Assembly: GCA_020091685.1 (NCBI GenBank)
Contig: CM034607.1
Coordinates: forward strand, 6,631,465-6,695,464
Reading direction: 5' to 3'
Length of the DNA stretch: 64,000 nucleotides
Source: Lutjanus erythropterus
Taxonomy: Eukaryota; Chordata; Actinopteri; Lutjaniformes; Lutjanidae
How positions within the stretch are numbered: the first letter of the stretch is position 1; every line of letters begins with the position of its first letter. A program made the translations under genes and the position numbers. Below are positions 23,111 through 33,480 of the stretch, piece by piece. The notes beneath the pieces are model-generated. The model made no database searches. It saw only the letters and a list, made by a program, of their open reading frames with translations, and was not told where the DNA came from.

Positions 23111-25263
23111 AGGAAAGCGAAGTCAGCCTATTCATAAAAAACGAACAAACATTTAATTGCATAACATTGGTAAAAAGCTGCCCGTGTATCAATGTAATCA
23201 TGTGAGCTAGCTAACCTGCTAAATCACTGTGTGGCGCCTACTAGTTAGCTACATGTTTTCAAAACATATTGGCCAGTGATTATCCCAAGTGTACAGATAC
23301 TTTTGTGAGACATAAGGGATCATTTCGTAACTTCACTCTCCACCTCAGCAACCACAAGTGACGATGAAGAGGGTGAAGCTAATGCGGCTAACGTTAGCCA
23401 TGCTGCAGCTGCTGCTGACTTAGAAGCTACACATGTAGTAGGGGGTTCCTGCTCCTTCTCTACATCCATGGCCTGAAAAACGCTGCAGCCCCCTGCTCTA
23501 AACCAAAAGCTGGATTGTTGTGACGGTGGTTTGTGCTGCAGGAGGCTGTTCAGTCCTGTTATGTAGAGTTTCAGTCGGCGTTATCAGACCTGCAGGAAAC
23601 ACTGCTGCGGCTACAGCAGCACGTGAAGCTCATCAACCTAATAGTCATGTGCTGATTTTATCACATCAATGAAATTAATTGGTGAATCCATCCATTTTCT
23701 TTCTGATACATATCTTGGTCCAGGTCATGTTAATTTAATTAATGATGTCATTAGGACTGATGCCATATTGTCCTGACTGGTTTTCCATCATACTTAGATA
23801 CTTTATGGGGCCTTCATGACTTTGAGACAGGTATTAAATTACATTTTATGCGGCAGGCTATTAAAAAGGTCTTAAAAAGTCTTACATTTAACTTGGTGAA
23901 CTCTGCAGAAACCTGGGTTCGTGAGTGGACCTTTGAGCTTAAATCATTCTGATACTTTTCCCAAAGGGTCAAGAATTAACTTCCATGCTCAGGCCTAGAT
24001 TAATGCCCTCACAAGCAATCTGTTGGTGGCCATGCAATAATTTGTACTGGAAGCAGCGGAAGACATTTGAGAGTCCTTCTTTGGTTATATTTATTTCTTT
24101 GATTCTTTGATTTGAACTAGTTTATTTGGCTCCCCTTTTCCCCCATGAGCTAGGGGTCGTAACAACATATTAAATGGCACACTGCTCTGCCCTACATGAA
24201 AGACATAAACTGCCCTCCCCTGCAAAGAAAAAATGGAACGAAAAGTGCAGGAAACCATGGGAAAGAGGAGTTCCAGAGCACTGATTTCAGGGTGCTTTCG
24301 ATGCTGGGATCAAACAACAAAATTTGAGGTTTGAAACACAAGAAGAAACAAGCAATAACAAAACTTCACTCACTTCTCTCCCGGAGTGATTTGGGAATCA
24401 AATCTATTTCATGGAGGTAAATGTACCTGCCAGCCACTGTAATCACTCTGTTTCTGGTCTGATGATGCCGCCTTCTGTTTTCTGTATTAAAATGATAGCA
24501 GCTGCAGACGGTGCTGATGGGCTGTTATTGCTTTCTCACAGTCACCGGCAAAGTAGTTTTCTGTCTTCTGCGGCGCTCGTGTGAGTGAATGAGAGACAGC
24601 CGGTCTGTCTGCCTGCCTGCCGAGGCACCATCAGCCTTCCATCACCTCAAGGTCACTTGATTGAAACAACTGTGACCTCCTTTTTAATAGTATCTGACCA
24701 GAGAGCAGAAAAAACAACTCTGAGCTCCAGTTATATCACCAACGTATGATCCAACAAGGCTCTTTATAGAAGCATGAATTATATATGCTTTTGATTTCTT
24801 TGAGTGTATTCAAAAGCTGCATGTGCATATTTAATAATTAAGTTTCACAAAGGAAATGAACAAATAGATTATTGGATTAGCATTTGTAAAGGAGCATCAC
24901 TGAACTTGCAATTCAAAGAATATTATGGGAAACTTTTGATAGATGAAATAGAAGAAAGCCGAGCTCCACGTGCCAATCTATAACCACGGCTGGAGCTGCA
25001 GAGTCGTCAAGTGTCATAAAACTGTACTAGTTTCATCATCAGTACAAAACATTGAGAACTGGGTTAGGAAATATCTGGTTCTTTGAAAAAAAGTCAAAGG
25101 TTCTCCTCGCAGCCTCAAGATAGACATTAAATAGCAATACTTCCATAAGGTTTTGGCAAGAAACATCCAGTCAGCATTCTGTTACCTGCTTCTCTAACAG
25201 CAGATTGAAGCTGGCTGCAGTCATGAGAAAACTGAAAACACAATCTGCAGCTTCTATCAGCTG
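23111..25263. other. Unassigned non-coding stretch
   Basis: gctaacgttagcc and gctgctgct words at 23,380-23,420 suggest decayed repeat sequence. 24,640-24,960 is non-repetitive and AT-rich with a complex word structure (gcatgtgcatatttaataat). No exon or element ends were identified. Confidence 0.4.
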
Positions 25264-25375
25264 ACTTCAATGTAGTGGTGGAAAGAGTACTGAAAACCTG
25301 TACTCAAGTACAAGTACTATTATACTGCTAAAATATTACTCAATTACGAGTATTAGTATTAGTTACTTTTAGCCG
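25264..25375 (+). mobile_element. End fragment of the AAGTAC/TACTTGAGTA repeat family
   Basis: Reads gtggtggaaagagtactgaa, tgtactcaagtacaagtact and ttactcaattacgagt. It resembles the terminal block of the satellite-bearing elements at 26.8, 57.2 and 59.2 kb, without an internal array. Confidence 0.55.
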
Positions 25376-25777
25376 TTGATGTCACAGTCAACTCTCCAAA
25401 CTAGGGTTGCAAATTTTGTGTGCTTTCCTTATCCAGTAGTTGAAAACCTTAACAATCAATTAACCATTCATAATTTAAAAAGATACAAAACACACTTTTT
25501 TTTGTCATTTTTCTCTAATTTTAAGTCTAAGTCTAATTTTCCATGTTCAACAAAAGGCTCCACCAGACAAAACAATGTCACATGATGTGCAATTACTGAA
25601 ATGACTACTGATTAAATTTTCATGAATACATTTATTTTTTATTAGATACATTCTTAACAGCGATTAATTGATTAGTTATGAATCACTAACATCCTTACTC
25701 CAAATGTTTGTATGTCATCGTTCTCATTGGCCAGTTTGTGATCAGATCACGTTATTGGCTGCTAAAATGTAGATCAA

Positions 25778-26045
25778 AGGTTTGGATATTAATTCCATTA
25801 ATTAATATATAACATATTTTAGGTGTTTTTATACATTAAAATGTCTAAAAACCACCTAAAATATGTTCTACACTTTGTTGAGTTGTGTTCATATAATATC
25901 ATTGATATTCAAACCATTTTCAAATGCAGAGAAATCCATAATTTAACTGCATCTGAGAAATCATGAACATGATTTCTGTCATTTCATGTCAGATAGATTT
26001 TCATTGGTAATAGTGGTAGTTTACTATACAACATCATCAAACTAA
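25778..26045 (+). mobile_element. Interspersed repeat, AAGCTATA family, diverged copy
   Basis: Shares attaaaatgtctaaaa, ttgttgagttgtgt and tcagatagattttcat with the copy at 47,229-47,555. The first part contains a strong hairpin at 25,811-25,867: aacatattttaggtg is perfectly complementary to cacctaaaatatgtt, with six further pairs and a small inner stem. The start of the element is not clear. Confidence 0.5.
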
Positions 26046-26075
26046 ATCTTTTGTAATTAATTATTTGTGAGAAAA

Positions 26076-26790
26076 GGTCCAGTGTGCAAACTTTAGGGGG
26101 ATTTGCTGGCAGAATATGGAACAAATAGGATACAGTATGTTTTACTGTGTGTTTTAATTAGCTCATAATCACCTTTTTGAGTTGTGACACCCAGAATAAT
26201 TAAGTTTTTCTGAGTCTGCCTGAGAAACTCAAACATGAAAGCTTTTGTTTTGATTATTGTAATAAAAGGCAAATCATATCACTGGTGCAAACAATGTAAA
26301 GTAAAAACCATTACTCAGTCTAAAATGTGGCCTCATTTCCCATCATGCCTTGTGCTGGACTAAGTAGTTTTTTGTTAGTGTTTGTGTCTGTTCAGAACGT
26401 GATGGTTTATCTTGGTAATTTGATGGTAATATTTGTCGGTTTATAGTTTCAACCATTAACAAGGTGGCTGTTCCTTAAGGCCAGCTGTATTTTGCATATT
26501 TTTGAGTGCTTGTCTCTTATATTAAATATTTTAAGGGGCTGATGTTGCTGAGATGTTGCTGCTTCCTGGCTCTCATTCAATGCTGCTTGCCACAATATTT
26601 TATTCATTCATTTTCTCCATAACCATCAAGGGACCCTCTTGGGTGCACCAACCCTCAGGTTGGGAATCACTGCCTTCGAATGAGCCCCTCATATCTACAG
26701 AGGTCACACATCCTCTTCCATGGAGTCTGTAATGTTGCACTACTAGTATCATGTTTCTACAGTAGCCCAGAATGGACAAACCAAACACCA
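26076..26790 (+). mobile_element. GTCCAGTGTG-family MITE, interrupted
   Basis: The left end aaaggtccagtgtgcaaac and ggggatttgctggcagaat occupy 26,076-26,195. The internal block (aatgagcccctcatatct, tccatggagtc, atgtttctacagtagcccag) resumes at 26,673-26,788. In the copy at 29.6 kb these two parts are almost contiguous, so about 480 bp (26,196-26,672) is a later insertion. The right half is missing where the satellite-bearing element begins at 26,791. Confidence 0.7.
26190..26672 (+). mobile_element. hAT-like remnant inserted in the MITE
   Basis: The left side reads tttttgagttgtgacaccca and the right side ccaaccctcaggttgggaat then cactg. The reverse of the latter, cagtgattcccaacctg, is a typical hAT terminus, and the left side fits the sub-terminal part of the opposite end. 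No transposase. Target duplications cannot be placed exactly because the left tip is lost. Confidence 0.5.
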
Positions 26791-27432
26791 GGGGTGGCAA
26801 AAGTACACACACTCTGTACTCGAGTAGATAGTACAGATACTAGGGTAAAAAAAAAGACTGGTAAAAGTACAAGTACTGTTAAAACGTCTTTACTCACTAA
26901 AGTGAAAAAGTACAGGCTATGAAGTGTATAAAAGTAAAAAATCGTCCTGTGAAGGACATTTCTACCAACTGTTTCTGTGCAAAACTAACTGAACCTCATC
27001 TTTTCTCCACAGACAAATCTCTGCTCTGTCTTGTTACATCGTTTACGTTGTTCTTATCTTGATACGTCCTGTTACATCTTTTGTCTTGTTTTTGTTTTGT
27101 TATGTCTTGTTACATTATTTTTGTCTAATGTTTTTTTTATGTAATTTTCATTTTGTTACATCTTGTGACACCTTTTACATCATTTTCAACTTGTTATGTT
27201 TTTTTATACCATTTTTGTCTTTGTTTGTTCCGTCTGTCAATGTTATTTTCATCCTGAAGTAACAAGTCTGCTTTGAAAATGTAAGTAGAAAGTACAGATA
27301 TTTGAGTTAAAATGTAAGGGTTAAGAGTAAAAAGTTGTCAGAAAAATAAATACTCTAGTAAAGTACAGACACCTGAAAAATCTTTACTTTCTTAAGTGTA
27401 GTAATGAACTATTCGTACTTAGTTACTTCTCA
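26791..27432 (-). mobile_element. Satellite-bearing dispersed element, copy C
   Basis: On the minus strand it starts agaagtaactaagtacgaat (27,432 downwards) and runs through tgtactttactagagtattt. It has a core array of degenerate gatgtaacaagac/aaaatgatgtaaaa units (about 26,995-27,260), then gcacagaaacagttggtaga, then actttttcactttagtgagt, and ends gtacttttgccacccc. The order of blocks is the same as in the copies at 57.2 and 59.2 kb, and this copy has the most complete right end. No coding capacity. Confidence 0.75.
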
Positions 27433-28103
27433 CTGTCTCATCATCCTGCTGTATATCCTAAAATGTGGTCCTTCAAATTCAATTTTGTCAGTTTTGGGAG
27501 TTCTGCAGCTACAGCACCAAGCTTTGTTTTCAACTCCACAGACAAAAAGCATTTGAATTTTCTCTGACTATACACTGTTCTCCATGGCAACAGTGCCCTA
27601 GGCTTGAGATGAATAAAGACGAAGGACATATAAGTCTATATGATGATAGGATGTTTCTGTGTTTTGTAGCATTGAGGATACTGTTTAAAGAAAAACTGAA
27701 TAAAAACAGAATACTGGAAAACACTCAAGAACCAGTGTCTTTCTCAGTTTACAACTAATTGCCCTGGCTGTGTATGCTGTGTGTGGCTAATGCTATGGCT
27801 ATAATGTGAGCTGCAGCTGTGACTGTGAGTGGCTGCCTGTTCTGTACAGCATCAAGGACAGTAACTCTGGCCAAGACAGCTTTTAAAGCCAGATGCTCCT
27901 GCCAGGATTTAAACCTGGTACTTCTATCAGCCTCATCTCTATGTTCCCAGGGTCCTGTGTTTCCAGGCGTGTGTCTCTTTACATAAACCACTGTTGTAAG
28001 AGTTTGATCAGGGATATTGCCACATTTCATGCAGTCTGAATGGTAAAAATCTGCTCAGCCACTGTGGAGATATCAGTGTCTGAAGCTCCAGAGCTGCAGG
28101 TTG
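27433..28103. other. Unassigned stretch with a tRNA-like T-arm at 27,893-27,909
   Basis: ccaggatttaaacctgg (27,893-27,909) forms a 5 bp stem around a seven-base loop, like a tRNA T-arm on the minus strand (loop tttaaat). No convincing A box or acceptor stem lies nearby, so a decayed SINE head is more likely than a tRNA gene. The rest shows nothing. Confidence 0.35.
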
Positions 28104-28172
28104 TAGTCCCTCTCCAGTCTTTAGTCCCTCTCCAGTCTTTAGTCCCTCTCCAGTCTTTAGTCCCTCTCCAGC
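28104..28172. repeat. 18 bp tandem repeat, 3.8 copies
   Basis: tagtccctctccagtctt is repeated at 28,104, 28,122, 28,140 and 28,158 (last copy partial). Copies are essentially identical, so the expansion is recent or under strong homogenisation. Reading it as protein gives WRGTKD repeats on the minus strand, but the frame has no other support. Confidence 0.95.
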
Positions 28173-28255
28173 GGCTCTTAGAAAAAGAATGCTGATGAAT
28201 GTTTGCTTTTACCATTTTAATATTCATTTATCATTGTTGTAGATCCACTGTAAAG

Positions 28256-28773
28256 ATGAAAAAGTTGAGAAAGCTCAAAATTTCAAGGCAACCTGCTGCA
28301 AGAGATTTTTGAGCTTTGAGCCCAACTCAAATTCTTAAATTTTGAGAAAGTTTTATCAACTACTAATCTTTTGTTGAGACAACTTACTTTTCTTCTTAAG
28401 ATAAACTTAAATCTTTGATTAAAAAAAAACAACAAAAACTGTAGTTAAAATTATTATGTAAATGCATTGAAGTGAAAGCGAATGATCTTTAAAAGCTTTA
28501 TTTTTTCAATTAAATTTCATTTTCAGACACCAAACAAATCAAGTTTACAGCTCACTGTGAATTGTATTTTAAAAATATTTTTTTTACTCAAAGATTCAAG
28601 TTTATCTAAAGAAGAAAAAGTAAATTATCGCAACCAAATCTCAACTAAAGATTATAGGTCGGCAAAACTTTTTGAAGTTTATTTCAAAAGTCAAAACGTT
28701 TGAGTTGGGCTCAAAACCAAAATCTATTGTCGTGCATTGCCTTGAAATTTTTTTTTTTTTTTTTTTTACAGTG
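28256..28773. mobile_element. CACTG-ended foldback element, copy 1
   Basis: Begins cactgtaaagatgaaaaag and ends ttttttttttacagtg. The arms are inverted copies over about 150 bp. Left arm words: atttcaaggcaac, ttgagcccaactca and tcttaagataaactta. Right arm words in reverse: atttcaaggcaatgc, tgagcccaactcaaac and ctttagataaacttga. CACTG termini suggest a CACTA/EnSpm-type non-autonomous element, but the 3 bp flanks (atc and taa) do not match. A partial second copy is at 44.6-44.9 kb. Confidence 0.75.
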
Positions 28774-29630
28774 TAAAGTAATTCTTACATTCTCCAACTG
28801 TAAAACTGTGTAGCCTAAAAACCAAAAACCAAATTGAAAAAAGTTTTAATATTTTTTCAACTAAAATGTGATTCATAGCCCATGTGTATGGCCTGATGCC
28901 TTTTCCTCTACATTTTGATGGTGTTTTTTTTTGTTTTTTTTTTTTTACCTTTTTTTGGCCATGATCGTAAGGGTTGCAGACTCTCAGTCTTGAGACAAGA
29001 AAAATCAACTTTCCAGGGTTTCCAGGGGTATATCATTGATAGAGTATAAGCTGTACATGTGTGGGTGATTTCAATATGTTGACACAGCACACATAGATTG
29101 AACATTTGACCTATTGAAAGAACATTTCAGAGATAATAATAACCTTTAAAAGGTCACCTCAGTGTGTTATATGAGGGAGATATTGAGCTGGGGAACAGAG
29201 GACACTGGGAACATGTATGCTTGTGACATCTCAGTTCAGAAATACACCACATCACTCAGCCAAATGAACCGTTTCAGTCCACTGCACCTGCACAAGCCGA
29301 GCATGTAATTAGTGTTACGCTCATTAAAAATGAATGTGACACATCCTTGCTAATCAGCCACATAACAGCCACAGCCATAGCAACACCAGCTGCAAAGATA
29401 CAGACTTCACTCTATCTACAGTGACCATGATAGATTCTCAGCCACCATGTCGGCACAAGCACTTTAGTTAAAACCGATGTTTGAGCATCACTTTCAGTAT
29501 AGAATGGAACCAAGCAAACTTTAACTTATAAAACTAATTTTACCGCATTACTATCAGCCTAACTTCAGAGCTTTACATAAAGAGTACATGAAATACTTTG
29601 GCTTGGTTGCCCCAAACTTTTACCTGATAC
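28774..29630. other. Unassigned non-coding stretch
   Basis: T runs at 28,925-28,930 and 28,938-28,946. No element termini or exons were identified. Confidence 0.4.
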
Positions 29631-29632
29631 AT

Positions 29633-30555
29633 ATTAGCTAGATTTGCAGGGATTTATTGGCAGGATGTGACAGAAAGAATATAATATTCATAAGTATGTT
29701 ATCATTGGTGTGTAATCACTTGAAAATAAGAAGCATTGTGTTGTCGTCAGCTTATAATGAGCCTTAAAATGACAAATATGGAGAGTCAACCACATTTCTA
29801 CAGTAGCCCAGAAGGGACTGGCTCTAGATACAAGAATCATGGCCACTGAGGGTTCTCCTGCCTGCGTGTGTCATGGTTTGGGACGTTAGTTAAGTTGTTT
29901 CCTGTTTTTGTTTTTTAAGTTGGAGTTCTAACAAACTCAGGACTTTCACCCAGGAGACTGGAATTCGCTTCCCGTGTTACACCAAAGCATTAAAAGTTGT
30001 GAGATATATAATGTTACGTGTGTCACATGACTTTTGTCACGTAACTTTCATGTCACAATTTGCTTCAGTGACACATGACTTTCATCATGTGAATTTTGTA
30101 GTTATGGTAAATCCAAACATCATCTTATCCTAAACCTAACCAAGTACTTTTTTTTGTTGTGCCTAAACCTAATTAAGTATTTTTTGTGCTTAAACCTAAC
30201 TGAGTATTTTTTGTGCCTAAAACTAACTTTTTTTTTTTGCTTTCCCCCACAGGATGGGTGTCAATTTCACTATTCATCACAGGACTGGGACCAGACAGGA
30301 AAAAAAGTCAACGGGAGTGAGCAGAAGTGAGAATCACAATGAAAACAGGTCAGTTTTTGCAGGTACTTTGTGCCTTATGAGTGTGGACTGGATTGAGAGG
30401 AACAGAATGGGAAGGAAGCAATTCTGCTGGGACTGGGACGGGACAGGAGACTCCTGTGTCACACACCACTTGACACTAACATGACAGTGTGAGACAAAGT
30501 GTTAGAAATCTAAAAGCACTGTTAGATGCCACTAGATCTTACACACTGGTCCTTT
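29633..30555 (+). mobile_element. GTCCAGTGTG-family MITE, split by an insertion
   Basis: The left half (29,633-29,860) has gggatttattggcagga, tataatattcataagtatgt, gtgtaatcacttgaaaataa, then catttctacagtagcccag. The right tip (30,522-30,555) reads tagatgccactagatct then tacacactggtccttt. About 600 bp between them is foreign to the family and includes the tRNA-like/minisatellite segment at 29,890-30,240. The outermost left tip (ggtccagtgtg) is degraded. Confidence 0.65.
29890..30240. mobile_element. SINE-like insertion with 27 bp minisatellite
   Basis: Includes acccaggagactggaattcg followed by cttcccgtgtt, resembling a tRNA-derived T-arm region, and ends in four units of cctaaacctaactaagtatt-like sequence with ttttttgtg linkers (30,129-30,239, period about 27 bp in the middle units). 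I recall this cctaaacctaa motif as a widespread teleost repeat. It sits between the two halves of a split MITE, so it arrived later. Confidence 0.5.
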
Positions 30556-30559
30556 AAAT

Positions 30560-31469
30560 CTTGTTTTCAAGAGCACCCAGTCTGCTGTTGCCACAGTCTG
30601 TGGCTATGGCAACAGCCGGAGCTTGGATATGCTGTAGAGATGATAGACAGAACCAAATGAACCCTGAGGATCAACCCTAAATTCAGCCTTTGCATTGAAA
30701 CTGACTCTCACCAACTTCAAAATAAAATCTTATGTATAATTAAACAAACAACCAAGCTGAAGAACCATTAAATGTCAGCTCAAATGTCACTAAAATGTCC
30801 CTTCTTGAAGTCTGACTAAAGTTTCAGACCTTGCACGCTTATTTCAGTAGTCCCCAGTCTGTAATAATAAAAACCTTTTAACGTCAAAGGCAGCTGAACA
30901 CAGAGCCAGCCTCAGCGACCGACAGCCCTGGGAGGTTCTCCATCATTTATCAGCAGGGACCATATCGCCATCAGGAGGTCGCCCCGTCCATCCAGAGTGT
31001 CGGTGGAACAAAGCAGAGACCTGGCAGTTAGATGACAGTTAATCACATCCAGTAAGGCGGCTGTCAGGGATCTCGCCCGGCTGCCTGCCTTCAACAGTTT
31101 TTTTTCATGTCAGGACCTGAACAGTTCCCAGTATTTGTGCTGCGGGACACTTCGTAGGGCTCAAACTCGACCGCTGAGTAATTAAGCAGAAAACCATAGG
31201 TCTCAGCCGTGGCCTGAGAGCTGCTGTATGCTTCAATTACTAAAATTAATTGATTTCAAACAAAAGCACAACATGTCACTGGCAGAAGTGGACGCCATAT
31301 GTCTTATGGTTTCTGGTCAGCTAATAAACATGGATTAATTAAAACTGCCCTGACATAATGTCAGTGAGACTGGCTCTCAGGATACAAATCTATGTTAAAG
31401 GGGATGGATCATGCTCACTTCCAGCTCTGCATTTTCATTCTGGGACTCCAGTAGATTAGCTTAGCATGA
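30560..31469. other. Unassigned, complex stretch, candidate regulatory DNA
   Basis: 30,860-31,340 has balanced composition, no repeat words that I recognise, and AT-rich homeodomain-like sites (gagtaattaagc, caattactaaaattaattg, catggattaattaaaac). No frame has domain motifs. Conservation would have to be tested. Confidence 0.25.
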
Positions 31470-32600
31470 TTCTTAGTTTGAAAACATACTTATTTATTGT
31501 GTAGTGGCCCTTTATGCACCTTCTCTATGCTCCCTTTATCTGTTTCAACTCCTGTCACTTTAAGGCCCGCCTCTCTAAAAGCCCACTTTCTGCTACTTGG
31601 CCTTAACTTCCCAGAAGCACCAAAGCAACAGACTGCACGAAACACGTTGGTCTCACAGAATACTGAACAAAAACACAACTTTATTCACTAATTTTGGTGA
31701 AACTGGAGTATATTTCATGGAGAAAATATTTTCTGATCTTCCCTGTGATGTTCTCCGGCTGCTCTGCCTCAACATTTGGCAATTTACGTTGTTTTCTGAT
31801 GGACAGACAGTTTACTTGTTAGCGGTTAGTGACTTTAGTTAGTCGCTAGTTAGCTCAGAGATTGGTTTGACTATACAAGACTACAGCACCCTAAGTGCTT
31901 CTGAGCACCATCTTAGCATAGAAAATAGCGATATGGTACAATGAAGGTGATTAACTTGCTGTTAATATACTGCAGTAAGACAAGAATTAGGTTGAGAAAA
32001 TGATGGAGGCAACTGGGAGTGTTATTTTGGGAAGTGATTACTGTACACAAGCACACAACTTTACAACTTAATTCATTTATTTTGATGAAAACTGATCATG
32101 GAGGAAATATTTTCTGGTCTTCTCTCTTATGTCCTCCGGCTGCTCTGCCTCAACTTTCAGTGATTTTCATTGTTTTGTGATGGACAGTGGTTAGGTACTT
32201 CAGCCACTAGCTGGCTAGTTAATTCAGTGTTAGGTCTGGCTAATTAATTTACCGTTTATCAGACCACAAAAGAGACAAGAAACAGGTTGGTAAAACAACT
32301 GAGGCAGCCAGAGCATAGTGCTACTTTACATAAGCACACAACTTTATAACTGATAACTTCACTGATTTAGGTGAAAATGGATAATATTTTAGGAAGAAAA
32401 CATTTTCGGGTTTTCTCTCTTATTTCCTCCAGCTTGTCTGCTGCCGTTTATGGAGTTCCCTGAAGGACAGTGGTTTACTTGTTAACAGTACTTTAGCCAC
32501 TAATTGCTAGTTAGCTCAGTTAGCCTATATGCAGCTGACTCTGCCCAGGCTGGGAGCTCAGACACCAGAGAGCGCTCAGCTAACTAGCAATAGGAGTTAG
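31470..32600. repeat. Three diverged tandem units (about 280-380 bp period)
   Basis: Units start near 31,674, 32,054 and 32,336, each at cacaacttt. Each contains a block like ttcactaattttggtgaaa, then gaaaatattttctgatctt or variants, then ctccggctgctctgcctcaa (third unit ctccagcttgtctgctgc), then gatggacag with tttacttgtta and gctagttagctcag. The first period is about 100 bp longer, so unit 1 carries extra sequence at its 3' side. Not coding; it may be a dispersed repeat that duplicated locally. Confidence 0.75.
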
Positions 32601-32619
32601 CTACATTAGCAACAAGTTC

Positions 32620-33480
32620 AGATATCTTTCAATCAGAGCGACAGGGTCTTAGCAAAGGAAGGTCACTCTTGGTTGGATCTTGGAATCTCTTAAAGGGACC
32701 CACCAAATAATCTCAGGGTACACTCAGAAGACTCAGAAGGAGTTAAAAAGTGATATACTCAGGGACCAGTCCCATCTGTGTCTTGAAAGGGACTATTAAA
32801 ATTTTAAAATCAATTCTAAAACACACAGGCAGCCAGTGTAATGAAGCTAAAATTGGGGTTATGTGTGCTCTTTTATGGGAATTTGTGAGGAGTCTGGCAG
32901 GAGAATTTTGAATTAACTGAAGTCTGGATAGACTGTGTTTACTTAAGCATGAATAGAGTGAATTACAGCAATCTAAGCAGGATGTGATGAAAGCATGAAT
33001 TGACAGTTTGGGGGACAGAAAGAATCTGATCTTGGAGATTCTGTTTAACTGTACGAAGCAAGACTGGTCAACTGTTTTAACATCCTGATTGAAATTAAGA
33101 TTACTGAATGATGCCAAGATTTCTACAGGTAGGTGTGACACTGGTGGAGAATAAACCAAGTTGCGATGAGAAGAGAAATAAAGCTGCATGTCATCTGCAT
33201 AAAAATGTAAACTGATATGTTTGCAGATATTGTGTGCTAGTGGAAGCATGTAAACAGAGAAAAGCAGGGGGCCAAGGACTGTTCCCCGAGGTACCCCATA
33301 AAACATTCTGCAGAAGATCTGCAATCACTAATAAGTCCTATTTTTTTAGATATGAATAAGACCAGTCTAAAACACTAACAGAGATGCCAACTCATTCTTT
33401 AAGAGGTTCCATTAAAACAGAATGATCCACAGCATCAAAAGCACCACTGAGATTTAACAGAGTCTACGTTCACTGACCTC
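32620..33480 (-). pseudogene. LINE reverse transcriptase pseudogene (L2/CR1-like)
   Basis: The minus strand encodes the fingers-palm part of a non-LTR reverse transcriptase. NLSGAFDAVDH is near 33,425-33,460 and [13 protein letters not shown] has its GVPRG at 33,283-33,297. The catalytic FYADDMQLY box follows (YADD at 33,190-33,201), then [13 protein letters not shown] and [21 protein letters not shown] similar tail (LRLFGGSLKRF) continues past a stop near 32,743. Frame breaks near 33,325 and stops in the upstream part make it non-functional. The endonuclease domain and 3' tail are missing. The order and spelling of the boxes fit L2/CR1-type teleost LINEs. Confidence 0.9.

Noticed and set aside
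27893-27909. Possible tRNA gene, T-arm-like ccaggatttaaacctgg
   Set aside because: No acceptor stem, anticodon arm or A box at the right distance; more likely a decayed SINE head or chance.
28027-28227. WRGTKD repeat peptide on the minus strand
   Set aside because: It is the translation of an 18 bp tandem DNA repeat (a multiple of three), which keeps the frame open automatically.
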